Shown here: one piece after another, positions 45,769 to 57,258 of the stretch
Layout of the letters: every line of letters starts with the position of its first letter
Numbering within the stretch: position 1 is the first letter of the stretch
Assembly (NCBI GenBank): GCA_030762935.1
Contig: CM060884.1
Coordinates: 71,885,196-71,949,195 of the forward strand
Direction of reading: 5' to 3'
From: Hymenopus coronatus
Taxonomy: Eukaryota; Arthropoda; Insecta; Mantodea; Hymenopodidae
Length of the DNA: 64,000 nucleotides
Translations under genes and position numbers: made by a program
Notes under the pieces: generated by a model
The model's input: the letters and a program-made list of their open reading frames with translations, nothing else
Databases searched by the model: none
Told to the model about the DNA's origin: nothing

Positions 45769-46602
45769 ATCTGATGTGTTCCATTCACATGACTTTCTCT
45801 ACATCTTTACAACAAATTACTGACAAAAAGCTTATTCTTCTATTTACTTAATGATAATCGAGAAAAATTATCAGAAATAGTCTTATTACTTGCTTCCTTG
45901 TAAGTAAAAGTGAAATAAGGGAGTACCATAGGCTAAACTGACAGCCAAAGGCTGGTTACTATGAGACTGAAGTTCCTTTGTTTGTATGGACAGATGTTCA
46001 CAAATTGCATGCACGAGGAAAGTATGTTTTTAAAGCTGAAACTAAAACAAGGAATATCATAAAAACAACCATCTCCACGAAAAAATATGTATATAACATA
46101 AATTATGTATTTTAATGTGCTCTACATTTTTTATATGGCAAGTTTTCGTCTACCTCTTACGGTTTAGCAGTTATGCAAAAATGCGTCAAATTCATCCAAA
46201 ATAAAGTAATCTTCAGAGGCTATTTCCAGAAAATTCAAGATATACATTTTATTTGTCAAGTAAGTATCTAATTATACGAGATTTTAATCAAAATCAAATT
46301 GCGCCATTTTTAAGAAAAACAAAATTTTCACAACTTTTTCCATGTAAAGGATAGTTTGAGTTGGGGGATTTTCTTGAAAATCTTCGTTCGCATCCTTGGT
46401 TTTTAACGGTCTTTTCATTTTTGAACTATGCTGCCCACAGACACACACACACAGACAGACACACATGGACATTTTTCAAAATTGTTTTTTATTCAGGGGG
46501 TCTCAAAACATGTATTTCCGGTGAAATCTCGGTATCTAATTTTTGGGTGCATTACAATACCTTCTCTATACACTATGCACGTAGTATGAAAACGGAAAAT
46601 TA
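45769..46602 (+). mobile_element. R850 full-length copy
   Basis: TCTGATGTGTTCC start; CA/CAGA block at 46439-46466; palindrome end degraded after CACTATGCACGTAG. Confidence 0.92.
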
Positions 46603-47519
46603 AATTTTAAAAATAAAATTATTGAATCTGCTGTTTGCCGTATAGGTGCGCTAGCCAAGTGCAGCAGCCGACAGAATTAATCGTGCTATTGACCACACCG
46701 TTCTTGTTCACATTTTAGTTACATCAGACTGTACGAGCTTCATTGCAATGTAATGATTTAAATTACTTTTAGGGTCTTTAGGTGATATTTTTCATCAGCA
46801 TAAACACGGTTATTAATATTGTAAGAAGATTGAATTATCTTACGACAAATAATAATAATAATAACAATAATAATAACAAGAATAATAATCACAATAAATG
46901 CTGAATTGGATTTGAAGGGAATGACAGTCACTTAGACCGCCATTATCTTCACGAACAACGTCACAGAAAATTCTTCATAACCAAGAAATAGTGTGTTCTC
47001 TCTTAAAACAAAAAGTATTCCAATAATCAGCAATAAATACACTACTCGTTTTATAAAAATATTGAGCAAATTTAAAACAATGAAATATACTTACAAAGTC
47101 TTGATTTTCTGGATGAAATTATAAGAAAACTGCCAACTACAGAAAAACACTTGTAAGCTCGTAAACTTACAACTTAGCAATGAAGTCACTGTTGAAATGG
47201 TTCTATCTCTTTGCGAACAGAGCGCAGAACACGATAAAGATTTCTATGTCCTTACGAAGCGATATTTCTGCGATGACCGTCATTCCCTGCATCTCCTCTA
47301 CTTTACTTCATACAACCAATGCAGTCATCTGGTAGCACATACATTAGATTATTTTCCACATAATCTCCAAAATCGTCTTTGCAGTTACAGAACGAAATAA
47401 AATTTGGATGGGGTAAAGAAACGTATATTTTAAAATTGGATACGAAACAAAGATCGGGAACAGCGTGGCTCAGGTTTGGAGGGCGGAAAATTCATAAGGT
47501 AGTTGATGAAGCTGTTGAA
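46603..47519. other. Unassigned A+T-rich sequence
   Basis: 917 bp with an impure (AAT)n at 46848-46900 and no gene or repeat recognised. Short ORFs at 47197-47615 have no domain. Confidence 0.35.
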
Positions 47520-48078
47520 TTACTTTTCAACATAATCACCGAAAAGACTGAGACATTTATCGTACCTGCGCACAAGCTTTGCAACACCTGCTTCAAAAAA
47601 TGTTGCCACCAATGATGCGGAACCACTATCAATGCAGCTGTTTATTGTGAAACTTTACGACGTTTGTGGAGAGCCATTCATAAAAAAAGGAAGAGGAATG
47701 CTGACTTCAGGAATTGTGTTGATCCATGACAACGCTCGTCCACACACTGCTGGCACAACCCATCGGCTTCTTGAACAATTTCAATGGGGAATTTTCGACC
47801 ATCCGGTGTATAGTCCCAGCAACTTTCACCTTTTCCCTGAACTGAAGACATCTAGGAGAGCAGCACTTTCAAACCAACGAAGATCTTCAAAACAACGTCA
47901 ATGCACATTGGCGACAACATTTTTTGAAGCGGGTGTTGCGAATCTTGTGCACAGGTACGATAAATGTTTCAATCTTTTTGGTGATTATATTGAAAAGTAA
48001 AAATCTTTTAGTAATATAATTGTTTTCTATGGACTTATCTTTTATTTATAGCCTATCGGAGGTTGAAAAAAACGGCCC
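47520..48078 (+). mobile_element. Foldback mariner-type element 2
   Basis: Same family as element 1 at 11.2 kb. The left arm (47520-47618) is an inverted copy of the transposase 3' end (CTTTTCAACATAATCACCG ... CACCAATGATG). The right part is the normal 3' half and terminal repeat (GGAGGTTG...AACGGCCC, then TA). The left terminal repeat is missing. The inversion junction differs from that of element 1. Confidence 0.8.
47632..48000 (+). pseudogene. Mariner transposase, C-terminal relic
   Basis: Open frame of 122 codons: AVYCETLRRLWRAI-like coding (shifted at first), GMLTSGIVLIHDNARPHTAG with the second catalytic Asp, LLEQFQWGIFDHPVYSP, then a deletion of the DLAP residues and SNFHLFPELK in which the third catalytic Asp is Asn. 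The C-terminus VANLVHRYDKCFNLFGDYIE ends at a natural stop. Missing N-terminal half, first Asp and third Asp: inactive. Confidence 0.88.
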
Positions 48079-48104
48079 TAGTACATATTACGTGTAGAGA
48101 AAGT
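48079..48104 (+). mobile_element. R850 palindrome-end fragment at the mariner junction
   Basis: GTACATATTACGTGTAGAGAAAGT follows the mariner end CCC-TA directly, so the mariner end lies inside the R850 palindrome. Confidence 0.65.
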
Positions 48105-48858
48105 CATGCACTAAATTTAATAATTTGAATGAGAAAATATCCAGAGATGTCTAGTTAAAGGAGTAAGACGGGGTCCTTAACGAGGATTTTATTGTGTCTA
48201 CTTGAAGACAGAGAGCTTATTGAGTTAATTGTACACAGAAAATAAAAGAACAAACAGAAGACGGTTACGTTTGAATGCTTTACGCCTCTTAAAAGAGCGA
48301 ATGCTTCTTTCTCTGAGAAAGTCATTTTAATCGTTTGCAGCTCTGGCAATAAATCCCGCCGTTGTTTTTACTGCTCCCTCCCCCTCCCTCACCCCCCGGG
48401 CGCAAATCGAATTTTGTACGGATGAGACTGCCCTTTTGATGGCTTTACCCACACTTCATATTACTTTCTATTACTTCTCTGTCTTGCCGTTCTACATGGG
48501 GTTGTGTCTCTCTCTCTTCTTGAAATTTTATTGATTACGGTAGCTTCATCTGATGAAGCTTTTGCTCCATAACTTTTGTCTCCCTCTTTTCATTTCATTT
48601 CATGTGTTTTTTTCACTATTTATTTCCCTTTGTGTTATATCCCTATCTCATTCAGGGGACTCGCATAAAACCCCTAGGTTGTGGGAAGCTATAAAGCTCA
48701 AAAGTATATGATCCGCTACATTTATATAACTTTCTCTCCCTCTGTATTTACTTTTCTCTGCTTAGTGCATGGGCTGAGAAGGACCACGTTCAACCCGAAA
48801 ATGTTTACTACCGAGATTTCACTAGAAATACACGTTTTAAAGTGCGTATATAGTATAC
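48105..48858. other. Unique sequence with degraded R850 traces
   Basis: Mostly unassigned. Traces of R850 at 48703-48745 (ACATTTATATAACTTTCTCT) and 48752-48842 (CCGAGATTTCACTAGAAATA). Confidence 0.4.
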
Positions 48859-48930
48859 CAGAAAGCGACAGACGATTTGGCATAACTGTATAATACCGAA
48901 GATTATCAACACAAAATTTTATTTACAAAG

Positions 48931-49150
48931 TTACACTGCCTTGCTCTGATTCTCAACGTAATTGGCAGTACTATCAAGATAATTATTGTCACGTGGTACC
49001 GGGTTTTTGGTGCAGATGTTATACTTTTGCAGCGCTAAAGATGTCACCGTTACTTCAAGGTCTTCATGGGTTGGGAAATCTTTTCCATCCAAAAAGACAT
49101 TTACAGTGTCCAAAGTGAAATACTGTTTTTCTGAATTCTTTTATCAACAT
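48931..49150 (-). pseudogene. Mariner transposase C-terminal relic, left arm
   Basis: The minus-strand translation gives FLDGKDFPTHEDL, then LQKYNICTKNPVPRDNNYLD and ending TANYVENQS. This follows the mariner C-terminal pattern FLxGKxF ... YxxGIxxLVxRYDKCLxxxGDYVE. No catalytic residues lie in this part. Confidence 0.65.
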
Positions 49151-49165
49151 TTGCTTTCAGCTCTG

Positions 49166-50654
49166 GCAGTAGTGTTCGTGTCCCGGGCGCAGGTTATGGT
49201 AGTAGGGGAATCGTGTGGATATTTGATAGGCTTAGCTTTTTTTTAAGCATGGAGGCTCTTTCAGGTTGTGGTGAGACACAAGTACTTTACTGAGTCCGGC
49301 CTTTTTCCGCCGTACAATACACGCGTATACTTCTTAATGTTCTACTGTGACGTTACACTTTACTCGCCCGTGAATATTATTGTTTATTAATGTTGAGGTC
49401 GTGATTTATTACGTCGTATGATCGGTCTTAAAATCTCTTACTTCCGGCACAACTAATGCTTGCACCACGCGCTCAAATAACTCATCTTGGTCGTGCGGGG
49501 GTTCTTCGTCAAGTGCCTTACACTGTCGCCTGACCAGCGGAGAGCATTGTCTTGCTGCGTCCCGTTAGTCGCCTCGGGCAGGGTCCATTCATATTCACCC
49601 CTTCGGTTCAATTGCAACTGCTATTTGGTGACTTTGTCCTGAATATTATCTTAAATGGTAAATGACAAAGTAGCGTCGGCGTTATTGTGTGGGTCAGTTG
49701 GTCCGGTTAGGGTGGAACCTAGTGACACTTCCCTACCTTTTGATGTCTTTGCTGCTCCGGTTTTAGCTCAGGTGGTTCCTCTTCCTCGGCGAACATGAAT
49801 AACTCGGTACAGGGCGTGGTACACAAGAAAATACAAAAAGGTAATAAGAAAATAACAGTAATCACTCGTTCGTAAATATAATTGAAGAAAATTGCATGTA
49901 TAATATTACACTGTATAAACCCTAACCGTTGACAACCAAGTGACTCCTGCAAACATGTGGGGGATGATTATAAATCTGGTGAAAGCAAAACCATGAATTC
50001 TTTGTTTCAACCGCAGTGAGCAACGTGGCGCGATTTTGCTTCAGCGACCGACATAGTGTCGCCCTTGGAATCTGGCGTAGAACTGCCCAAAACGGTTGTG
50101 AATTTTAAACTTAAACATCCTTCTGTATGAATAGCGTCCCTTCTTTCTATTGGCTGCATGTACTTACGCCTCTATTCCCTAAAGCCACTCAACGTTAAAC
50201 AAATGACAGGGCAATAACATTTTAGAATGTTTCCTTTTGAAAGCTCCAATAACAATAGTACAAGGTTTTGCTAACGGAAATCTGTGCATTTACAGTTAAA
50301 ACTACCTTGTCATCTTAGCGTGTAAAATATTAACAAAATACAAATATTCACAAGTAAAATAATGGTTGAAGCAAAGTTTCATACTGCATTACTATATACA
50401 AATGCTATCTATTTAATTAAGTATACGTATCACTATCGGTTCGTTGCGCAATACATCTTGTATTTACATATCATTGTTAGTTACATAATTTCGATGGTTT
50501 AAGCGGATATAGAAGAGTTACTGTCTCACAATGCTCGGCAGGTAACGGATCCTGGGCTCGTGTTAAAAGTTTTTCAATCTTTCCCATTTTCGTTATACAT
50601 TTATATTTTCTCTTCTAAGAATTTAATTTTGCCCCAAGATATGTACTGTCTCAC
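49166..50654. other. Unique cargo between foldback arms
   Basis: Absent from the other family C copy. On the minus strand it has two acidic, coding-like stretches: FMFAEEEEPPELKPEQQRHQ (about 49735-49800), followed at once by AAAAGGTAGGG, a splice-donor-like sequence; and ALDEEPPHDQDELFERVVQA (about 49430-49535), ending at a stop. No domain is recognised. It may be captured host or retroelement DNA. Confidence 0.4.
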
Positions 50655-50769
50655 AACTCCTCTATAACGATCCTCCACTCTGGTCTTTATCGTACACACT
50701 GGTTCTTCCTTGCTTATTCACTGAAGATTCCTTCATTGCATTATTACCATACTCTTGCGTTGTCTATAA

Positions 50770-50928
50770 AACTCGATTGGACATTTTCTGCATTCAAAAT
50801 AAGAATAAGTTCTTTGGCGGTAGAAAAGTATAACATCAGCATTGAAAAACTGGTACCACGTGACACTAAATGTCTTGACAGAATGGAGATCACGTTGAGA
50901 AATAGAGTAAGGTATGTAACTTTGTAAA
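50770..50928 (+). pseudogene. Mariner transposase C-terminal relic, right arm
   Basis: Gives LAVEKYNISIEKLVPRDTKC, then LDRMEITLRNRVRY, with a natural stop in TTTGTAAATAAAG. It is the inverted counterpart of the left-arm relic and lies about as far from the terminal repeat. Confidence 0.65.
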
Positions 50929-51102
50929 TAAAGTTTTGTGTTGATAACTTTCGTTATTGTTTTGTTATGCTAAATCATCTGTCACTTGCCTCGGATATTA
51001 CCAGCATTTTAATGATAGAATTCTTGAAAATTCAGGAGACCCAAAAGAGCGACGTTTTAAATGAGAATACATTAGATACTTAAACCTAGTCGAATTAGCA
51101 TC

Positions 51103-51405
51103 CCCGTATTTTAGGACTGACACCACCTAGGACTTGCAAGTGGATGTCTAAGGGTCAGCAACCTATCGGAGAGCCGACACGTAGCCACGGACAGGAGAAC
51201 CTGACCTGTATCCAGGCATGAGCATGAGGAAGTGGATTATAGGAAATGTAGTAGTGGAGCTATTGGTGGAAAAAGTGGCGGGAGAACCCGGAGAAAACCC
51301 TCCCAGACGCCGTTTCGTCCACCACAAATCCCACACAAGCGTTTGGGTACGAACTTGGGCCGTCTAGGTGCGAGGCGAGCGGTGTAACCACTCGGCCATT
51401 ACAAA
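51103..51405 (-). mobile_element. SINE A
   Basis: Minus-strand head TGGCCGAGTGGTTACACCGC with CGCCTCGCACCTAGACGGCC; body GGAGGGTTTTCTCCGGGTTC; tail ends at CCGTATTTTAGGACTGACAC. The B-box is decayed. Confidence 0.82.
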
Positions 51406-51481
51406 GGTATTTATCGGTTGTCTGCGAAGGGCCGGCAAATCCTGGGTTAGCCTGCCTCCTTATGTTACCCGCTGAGATCAA

Positions 51482-52014
51482 GGCCGTATGTGTGAATGTG
51501 AACAGCATAGCTCAAAACCGAAAAGACCATTGAATACCAAACTTGGTATCTTCCAAGGATGCGACACGAAGATTTACAAGAAAATCTCCCCACCCCCAAC
51601 TACTCTTGACATGAATTTTTTTCTCGAAAATTTTGATTTTCTCAAAAACGATCTTAAAATGTAGAGCACGTTAAAACACACAATTTATGTTATATACATT
51701 TTTCTTCTTGGGATTGATCATTTTTGACATATTTCTTGTTTTTGGTTTCAGCTTTGAAAAAATTATGCTTTTCTCATACAGGAATTTTTCATCTCCTGTG
51801 CATACAAACAAAAGAACTTCAGGCACATAGCAACCAGCTTTTGACTATCACTTTAACCTATGGTATTCCCTTATTTCACTCCTACTTGCAAGGAAGCAAA
51901 TAATAAGACTATTTCTGCTAATATTTTCTCGATTAACCTGAAGTAAATAGAAGCATAAGCTTTTTAATACTTTCTTGCAGAGATATAGAGAAAGTTATGT
52001 GAATGGAAAACATG
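51482..52014 (-). mobile_element. R850 with internal deletion
   Basis: Lacks the palindrome end and jumps from TTTTCTCAAAAACGATCTT to AAAATGTAGAGCACG. Ends GTGAATGGAAAACATG. Confidence 0.88.
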
Positions 52015-52146
52015 ACTTGGTTAGCGGCTTTTGTGCTTATGGGTTAAAGCGTGTACGGCTGGAAACCAACCCTCGGTAAACTTATGGTCTCTTAACTGAG
52101 GCACGATTCTCAACTTGCAAGCAGTGCCTCCAGGAAACAGATATTA

Positions 52147-52545
52147 CTATGTTGTCTCTCGCCCCTACAGTGACTTTCAAACGGGATGATGTTTGTCCTT
52201 GAGCGCCACCAGGCCGGCAGCCAATCAGAGTCCTACTGTGTTCACATATTGCATTCCCGCTTAACTGGGGAGTAACACGCTAAGTGATTCCGTCTCTCAT
52301 AAATGTTACTTGCTCAAACACAAAATATTCAAATTTTTCAAAATTCACGAGGAAGATAGAGGGTAATGTTCGTAGCAGAAACGTAAAAACCACAGATTTC
52401 TAGCTCAAATAGGTTTCATAATACACATGAGTAAACATTATATCGCCAGGCAGATTTGCATAACAGAGAAGTAGCGACCTGGCAACGCAGAGCACGATAA
52501 CGCATCTCATTCGCCACAAAGTAGAGGTCTTCCCATTTGAAAAAA
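52147..52545. other. Unassigned sequence inside repeat D
   Basis: No recognised repeat; includes CCAATCAGAG and moderate G+C at 52160-52260. Confidence 0.35.
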
Positions 52546-53432
52546 TCTGATGCGTTACACTCACGTGACTTTCTCTAACTCTTCTGCAAATTTCTTACTT
52601 AAGATTCTTCTTCTTCCTGCACCTTGCTAATAGAGATCCTCATTAGCAGAATGCTCTTATTACTTAGTTCCTTACATGCAGAAAGAAAATAAGGCAATAC
52701 ACTAGGCTAAACCGATAGTAAATTGTTTTAAAAGCTGTCGTTATTCAATTGTCATTGTAAATCGCTTCCTTGCTTGGCCAGGAGTAGAACAAAAGAAAAA
52801 CGGACACTTCCTGTCTGAGAAAAGTATAAGTACTTACAACTGAAACCAAAAACAGGAAATATCTCGGAAACGGTTACCTCAACAACAAAAATGTAACGGA
52901 CATAAATTGTGTGCTTTGATCAGATCAACATTTTCTGTGTAGTAAGTTTTTGTCTATCTCTTACCGTTTAACAGTTAAGCAAAATTTATCAAAATTCATC
53001 CAGAGGCTATTCCCAGAAAATTCAAGATGTACATTTTATTTGGTATGTAAATATCTTTAATATACGGGATTTTAATCAAAATCATTAGAGCCATTTTTTA
53101 GAAAATCAAAATTTTCGAAACTTTTTCCATGTAAAGGGTAGTTGGGGTGGGGGATTTTCTTGAAAATCTTCGAGTCGCTTCCTTGGAAGATACCAAATCT
53201 AAATACCAAGTTTAGTATTTAACGGTCTTTTCGTTTTTGAGCTGTGCTGTCCACAGACACACACACAGACAGACACTCACATAAACACGGACCTTTTTCT
53301 GAAAATGCTTTTTTTGGATTCAGGGGTTCCTAAAACATGTATTTCCGGTGAAATCTCGGTATCGAATTTTTGGGTGGAATACAATATTTCCTCTATACAC
53401 TATGTACATAGTACGTATAAAGAAAGTAAAAA
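52546..53432 (+). mobile_element. R850 full-length copy, subfamily 2
   Basis: TCTGATGCGTTACACTCACG start, GGCCAGGAGTAGAACAAAAG block, CACACACACAGACAGAC block at 53257-53285, complete palindrome. Confidence 0.93.
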
Positions 53433-53522
53433 AGCATTATAGTACAGAATTGTGTTTTGTTTGCTAATAGTTATTGCCCAGTGGGAGCGATCCCGTTTGA
53501 GGGCCATTATGTTTTGGAAAAA

Positions 53523-54309
53523 TCTGATGTGTTCCATTCACATGACTTTCTCTACATCTCTGTAACAAATTATTGTTAACAATCTTATGCTTTTATTCAC
53601 TTCATTCTACCGGAGAAAAAAATAGCAGAAATAATCTTATTACTTGCTTCCTTGAAAGTAGAAGCAAAATAAGGGAGTACCATTGGTTAAAGTGATAGTC
53701 AAAAGCTGTTGCTATGTGACTGAAGTTCCTTTGTTTATATGGGCAGTACGAGAAATGTATAGCCTTTCCAAAGCTGAGTCTAAAACAAGGAATAGCTTTA
53801 AAGCGACAAACTATAAAGAAAAAACAGTATCTAACATAAATTTTGTGTTTTAACGTGATCTACATTCTTTGTGTACTAAGCTTTTATCTATTTCTTACGG
53901 CTTACTAATTACGTAAAATTTAGTACAATTCATTCAGAATAAAGAAGTGAAAATTTAATATATACATTTTATTTGTGAGGTAAATATCTTTATTATACGA
54001 TCTTTAAATCAAAATCGTTAGAGCCATTTTCGAGAAAATCAAAATTTTTGAAAAACATTTTCATATGAAGGGTAATTTGGGTTTCGGAGATTTTCTTAAA
54101 ATACCAAATTTGGTGTTTAACAGCCTTTTCGTTTTTGAGCTATGCTGCCCAGAGGCACACACTCACACGTACACGCACCTTTTTCTAAAAATGTTTTTTT
54201 TTATTCAGGGAAACCCAAAACATATATTTCCCGTGAAGTGTTGGTATCAATTTTTGTGTGCATTACAATATCTTCTCTATACACATAATACGTGTAGAGG
54301 AAGTAAAAA
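53523..54309 (+). mobile_element. R850 full-length copy
   Basis: TCTGATGTGTTCC start; short CA block; palindrome shortened (TATACACATAATACG). Confidence 0.92.
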
Positions 54310-55102
54310 ACAATACTTTCCTTATTTACTACACTCTGAGGTGCTCCTCTGGTACCAAGGTTCGAGACCCATAGCCCAGCTAATGTTACTGCCTGTGCTT
54401 ATCAGTTCCGGTGTTTGGAATTGCGTTGTGCGCTCGTAGAATCGTTACGGGGAGGGATAACGTACGTTTCACCAGAGGCTCGGGACGATGTTCTAGCGCC
54501 TTCCTGCGAATCTGGCAGAAATCCGACCGCAGGACAAGCGACGTCGTTAAACACAGCAGGGGTTCGAGGGAAGAGACGACCTTTTATGATGGGGTGGAGG
54601 GAACGACAATAAATCAGAGAAAAGGGGTTGGTTATGGTAGGGGAAGATTAAGGGCTCTGTCCCTTTTCCCATCACGCTAAGTAGACTTATCACTGTCAAA
54701 AATTCCATAGTTCACTCATGCCCCCTTTAGATTTGCAACTTTTTTTCTTTCCTTGTTGGCAAACAAGAGAGCGCTGACGCGCGCGCGCGCGGCTGGTGAC
54801 AAGTTTCACGAGTGTTACTCCCCGCAGCACCGACATTCACACACGCGTGACTTGTTCCTCAGACGCATCACGTTTATCAATGTCGTTAATTGAATGGGGG
54901 GGGGGTCTTGTTTACCAAGAATTGCACGTAAAAAGGAAGTTTTATCTCTTGTGACAATAATTACGCCTTCTTTTTTACTTCCCCTAATACATACTTATAG
55001 GAAGTATTTCAATTCACTAAGCCAGAGGGAATGGAGGGGAAAAAAGAGGAGCATAACTTCCGGTGTCACTTTTCAGCACCTCTGGCTATTTTGACCTCCA
55101 TG
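54310..55102. other. Unique G+C- and CpG-richer island
   Basis: 54400-54660 is CpG-rich with ORFs open in several frames at once, a composition effect. (CG)n at 54778-54792 (GACGCGCGCGCGCGCGGC) is a Z-DNA-prone tract. A B-box-like AAGGTTCGAGACCC at 54358 hints at a decayed SINE. No gene can be supported. Confidence 0.35.
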
Positions 55103-55388
55103 TTTTTACTTTCTCTTCACGTACTATTTACATAGTGTATAGAGAATGTATTGCATTCTACCCAAAAATTCAATACCGAGATCACCGAAAGCGTATGCTA
55201 TGAGACCCCCTGAATCCCCCCAAAAAAGAATTTTTAGAAAAATGTCCTGTGTATGTCTGTCTGACTGTCTGCGGTGTATGTGTGTGTGTAGCGTAAAAAG
55301 AAAAGTCCGTTAAACACCAAATGTTCAGTATCTTCCAAAGATGTGATACGAATATTCTGAAGAAAAAAAAAAAACCACCCCAACTACC
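55103..55388 (-). mobile_element. R850 palindrome-side half
   Basis: Palindrome, GTCTGTCTGACTGTCTGCGG microsatellite variant; stops after CACCCCAACTACCC. Confidence 0.85.
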
Positions 55389-55720
55389 CATTTTTGAGAA
55401 AATAAAAAAATTTTGAAAAAAGTTCCATGTAAAGGGTAGTTGGTGTGGGGGGATTTTTCTCAAAATCTTTGCGTCGCATCCCTGGAAGATACTAAACTTA
55501 AATACTAAGTTAGATACTTTACCAACATTTCGTTTTTGAGCTATCGTGTTCACAGGCACACACACATATACACACACGGACCTTTTTCCGAAAATGTTGT
55601 TTTTTTTAAATAAAGGGGACCCTAAAACATATTTCCATTGAAATTTCGGTATCGAATTTTTGGGTGGAGTGCAATACCTTCTCTATACACTATGTACATA
55701 GTGTGTATAGAGAAAGTAAA
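55389..55720 (+). mobile_element. R850 palindrome-side half, opposite direction
   Basis: From TTTTTGAGAAAAT to the palindrome and GAGAAAGTAAAAAGG. With the previous entry it makes a composite with palindrome ends on both outer sides. Confidence 0.88.
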
Positions 55721-56081
55721 AAGGTAGTTACTTTAATAATTAGCTAAAGGTTAGAAACAACTACCAAATGAATAACTATCGACGTGAGGGTATGAAATGC
55801 TTACGACTCAAGTGGATTATTTTCCTTTTCCACACAGCATGCAGTTCTGCCTCTCATACTTCCTCAGAGAGTGAAGAAGCTGCCTGCGCGTTTGTCTTGT
55901 AATAAAGATAAGGAACAATACTTACTCAGGCTTTTGTTTCTCAATTTCCTCTTATTACACAATCAACTCACGTAATTGGAGAAGTTGTTTAAGCAATTTG
56001 TTTAGCTTTATGCACAACAGCCTTGCTAGAGTCCGTAACGCCATCACATCTGCAGGAGAACATAAAAGTGTACTTGACGCA
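55721..56081. other. Unassigned unique sequence
   Basis: No recognised element. Confidence 0.35.
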
Positions 56082-56886
56082 TTTTTACTTTCTCTAACCC
56101 GTATGTGCTATATACATAATGTATATAGAACATATTGTATTCCACCAAAAATCTAATACCGAGAATTCACCAGAAATATAAGTTTTAGGTTCCCAGTATC
56201 CAAAAAACTATTTTTAGAAAAAGTTCCGTGTGTGTCTTTGAACACAATAACTCAAAGACGAAAAGTCGGTAAAATATCAAACTTGATATTTAAGTATAGT
56301 GTCTTTCAGGGATGCTACAGAAAGATTTTGAGAAAAATATCCCCACCCCCAAACTACCCTTTACATGGAAACATTTTTGAAAGTTATGATTTTCTCAAAC
56401 ATGCCTGTAACCATTTTGATTATAATGCCGTATAATAAAGATATTTATTTATATGGCAAATAAAATTTATATCTTGAGCTCTCCGGAAATAGCCTATACA
56501 GACCTCTATAATCTGAATTCATTTTACTTAACTGGTAAACCGTAAGAGAGAAAAAAATTACTTTAGAAAAAATGTAGATCACGTTAAAGCACAGAATTTT
56601 GTCATAATCATCTTTTTGGTGGAATTGACAGTTTCCGAGAAATTCTTTAGTTATTTGTTTCAGATTTTAAATACCTTTTCTGACACGGAAAGTTGTGAAC
56701 TCCTGGCCCTACATAGAAACGGATTTCAACCTCAGGACAACCAGCTTTTATAAGATTTGTAAGTATTTTATGTAATAGACAGTTTCTGCGGACTTTTTCT
56801 CGATAAAATAGAAGCATATGCTTTTTAACAATAATTTGTTACAGTGATGCAAAGAAAATTATGTGAATGGAATACATCCAAATTTT
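56082..56886 (-). mobile_element. R850 full-length, diverged
   Basis: TCTCTAACCCG on one palindrome arm without a matching GGG arm (GTATATAGAA). Ends GTGAATGGAATACATC. Confidence 0.88.
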
Positions 56887-56899
56887 AGAAAAAAGTTTC

Positions 56900-56947
<48 letters not shown>

Positions 56948-57258
56948 ACAGCATATCTCAAAAACGAAAATACTATTAAATAACAAACATTATCTTTAAT
57001 ATCTTCTAAGGTTGAGAAACGCTGATTTCGAGAAAACCTCCCTACCATAAACTATCCTTTATATGGAACATTTTTTGAAAATGTTGTGTCTATCAAGAAA
57101 GGCACTAATGATTTTGATTAAAATACTCTATATTTAAGATATTTACATCTCAAATAAAATGTATATTTGAACTTTCTGGAAACAGCCTATGAAGGCCCTT
57201 TTTATTCTGTATGAGTTTGCCTGACGATTAAACCGTAAGAAATAGACAACTCGTATAA
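56887..57258 (-). mobile_element. R850 middle fragment with (GT)n
   Basis: (GT)n at 56905-56945, then TATCTCAAAAACGAAAAT to AACCGTAAGAAATAGAC. Both ends missing. Confidence 0.82.

Larger units (their letters stand above)
48859..50995. mobile_element. Mariner family C foldback element with 1.5-kb cargo
   Basis: About 2.14 kb, flanked by TA. The two arms are inverted copies of a mariner 3' end: left about 48859-49165 (minus sense), right about 50655-50995 (plus sense). They share CATCTGTC/GACAGACG ends, TTATTTACAAAGTTAC, GGTACCACGTGACA and AAAGTATAACATC. Between them is about 1.49 kb not seen elsewhere in the window. A copy without this cargo is at 35.2-36.4 kb. Confidence 0.72.
52061..53517 (+). 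repeat. Dispersed repeat D, split copy
   Basis: The left part (52061-52146) and right part (53448-53517) match the two halves of the contiguous copy at 15.7 kb. They are separated here by about 1.3 kb: 400 bp of unassigned DNA and an R850 copy. Confidence 0.6.

Noticed and set aside
48859..50995. A simple full-length mariner of normal structure
   Set aside because: Both ends carry inverted copies of the 3' coding end and no N-terminal or catalytic region is found between them, so a foldback reading fits better.
54411..54680. ORFs in the CpG-rich island as an exon
   Set aside because: Several frames are open at once, which reflects composition. No splice pattern or domain could be recognised.
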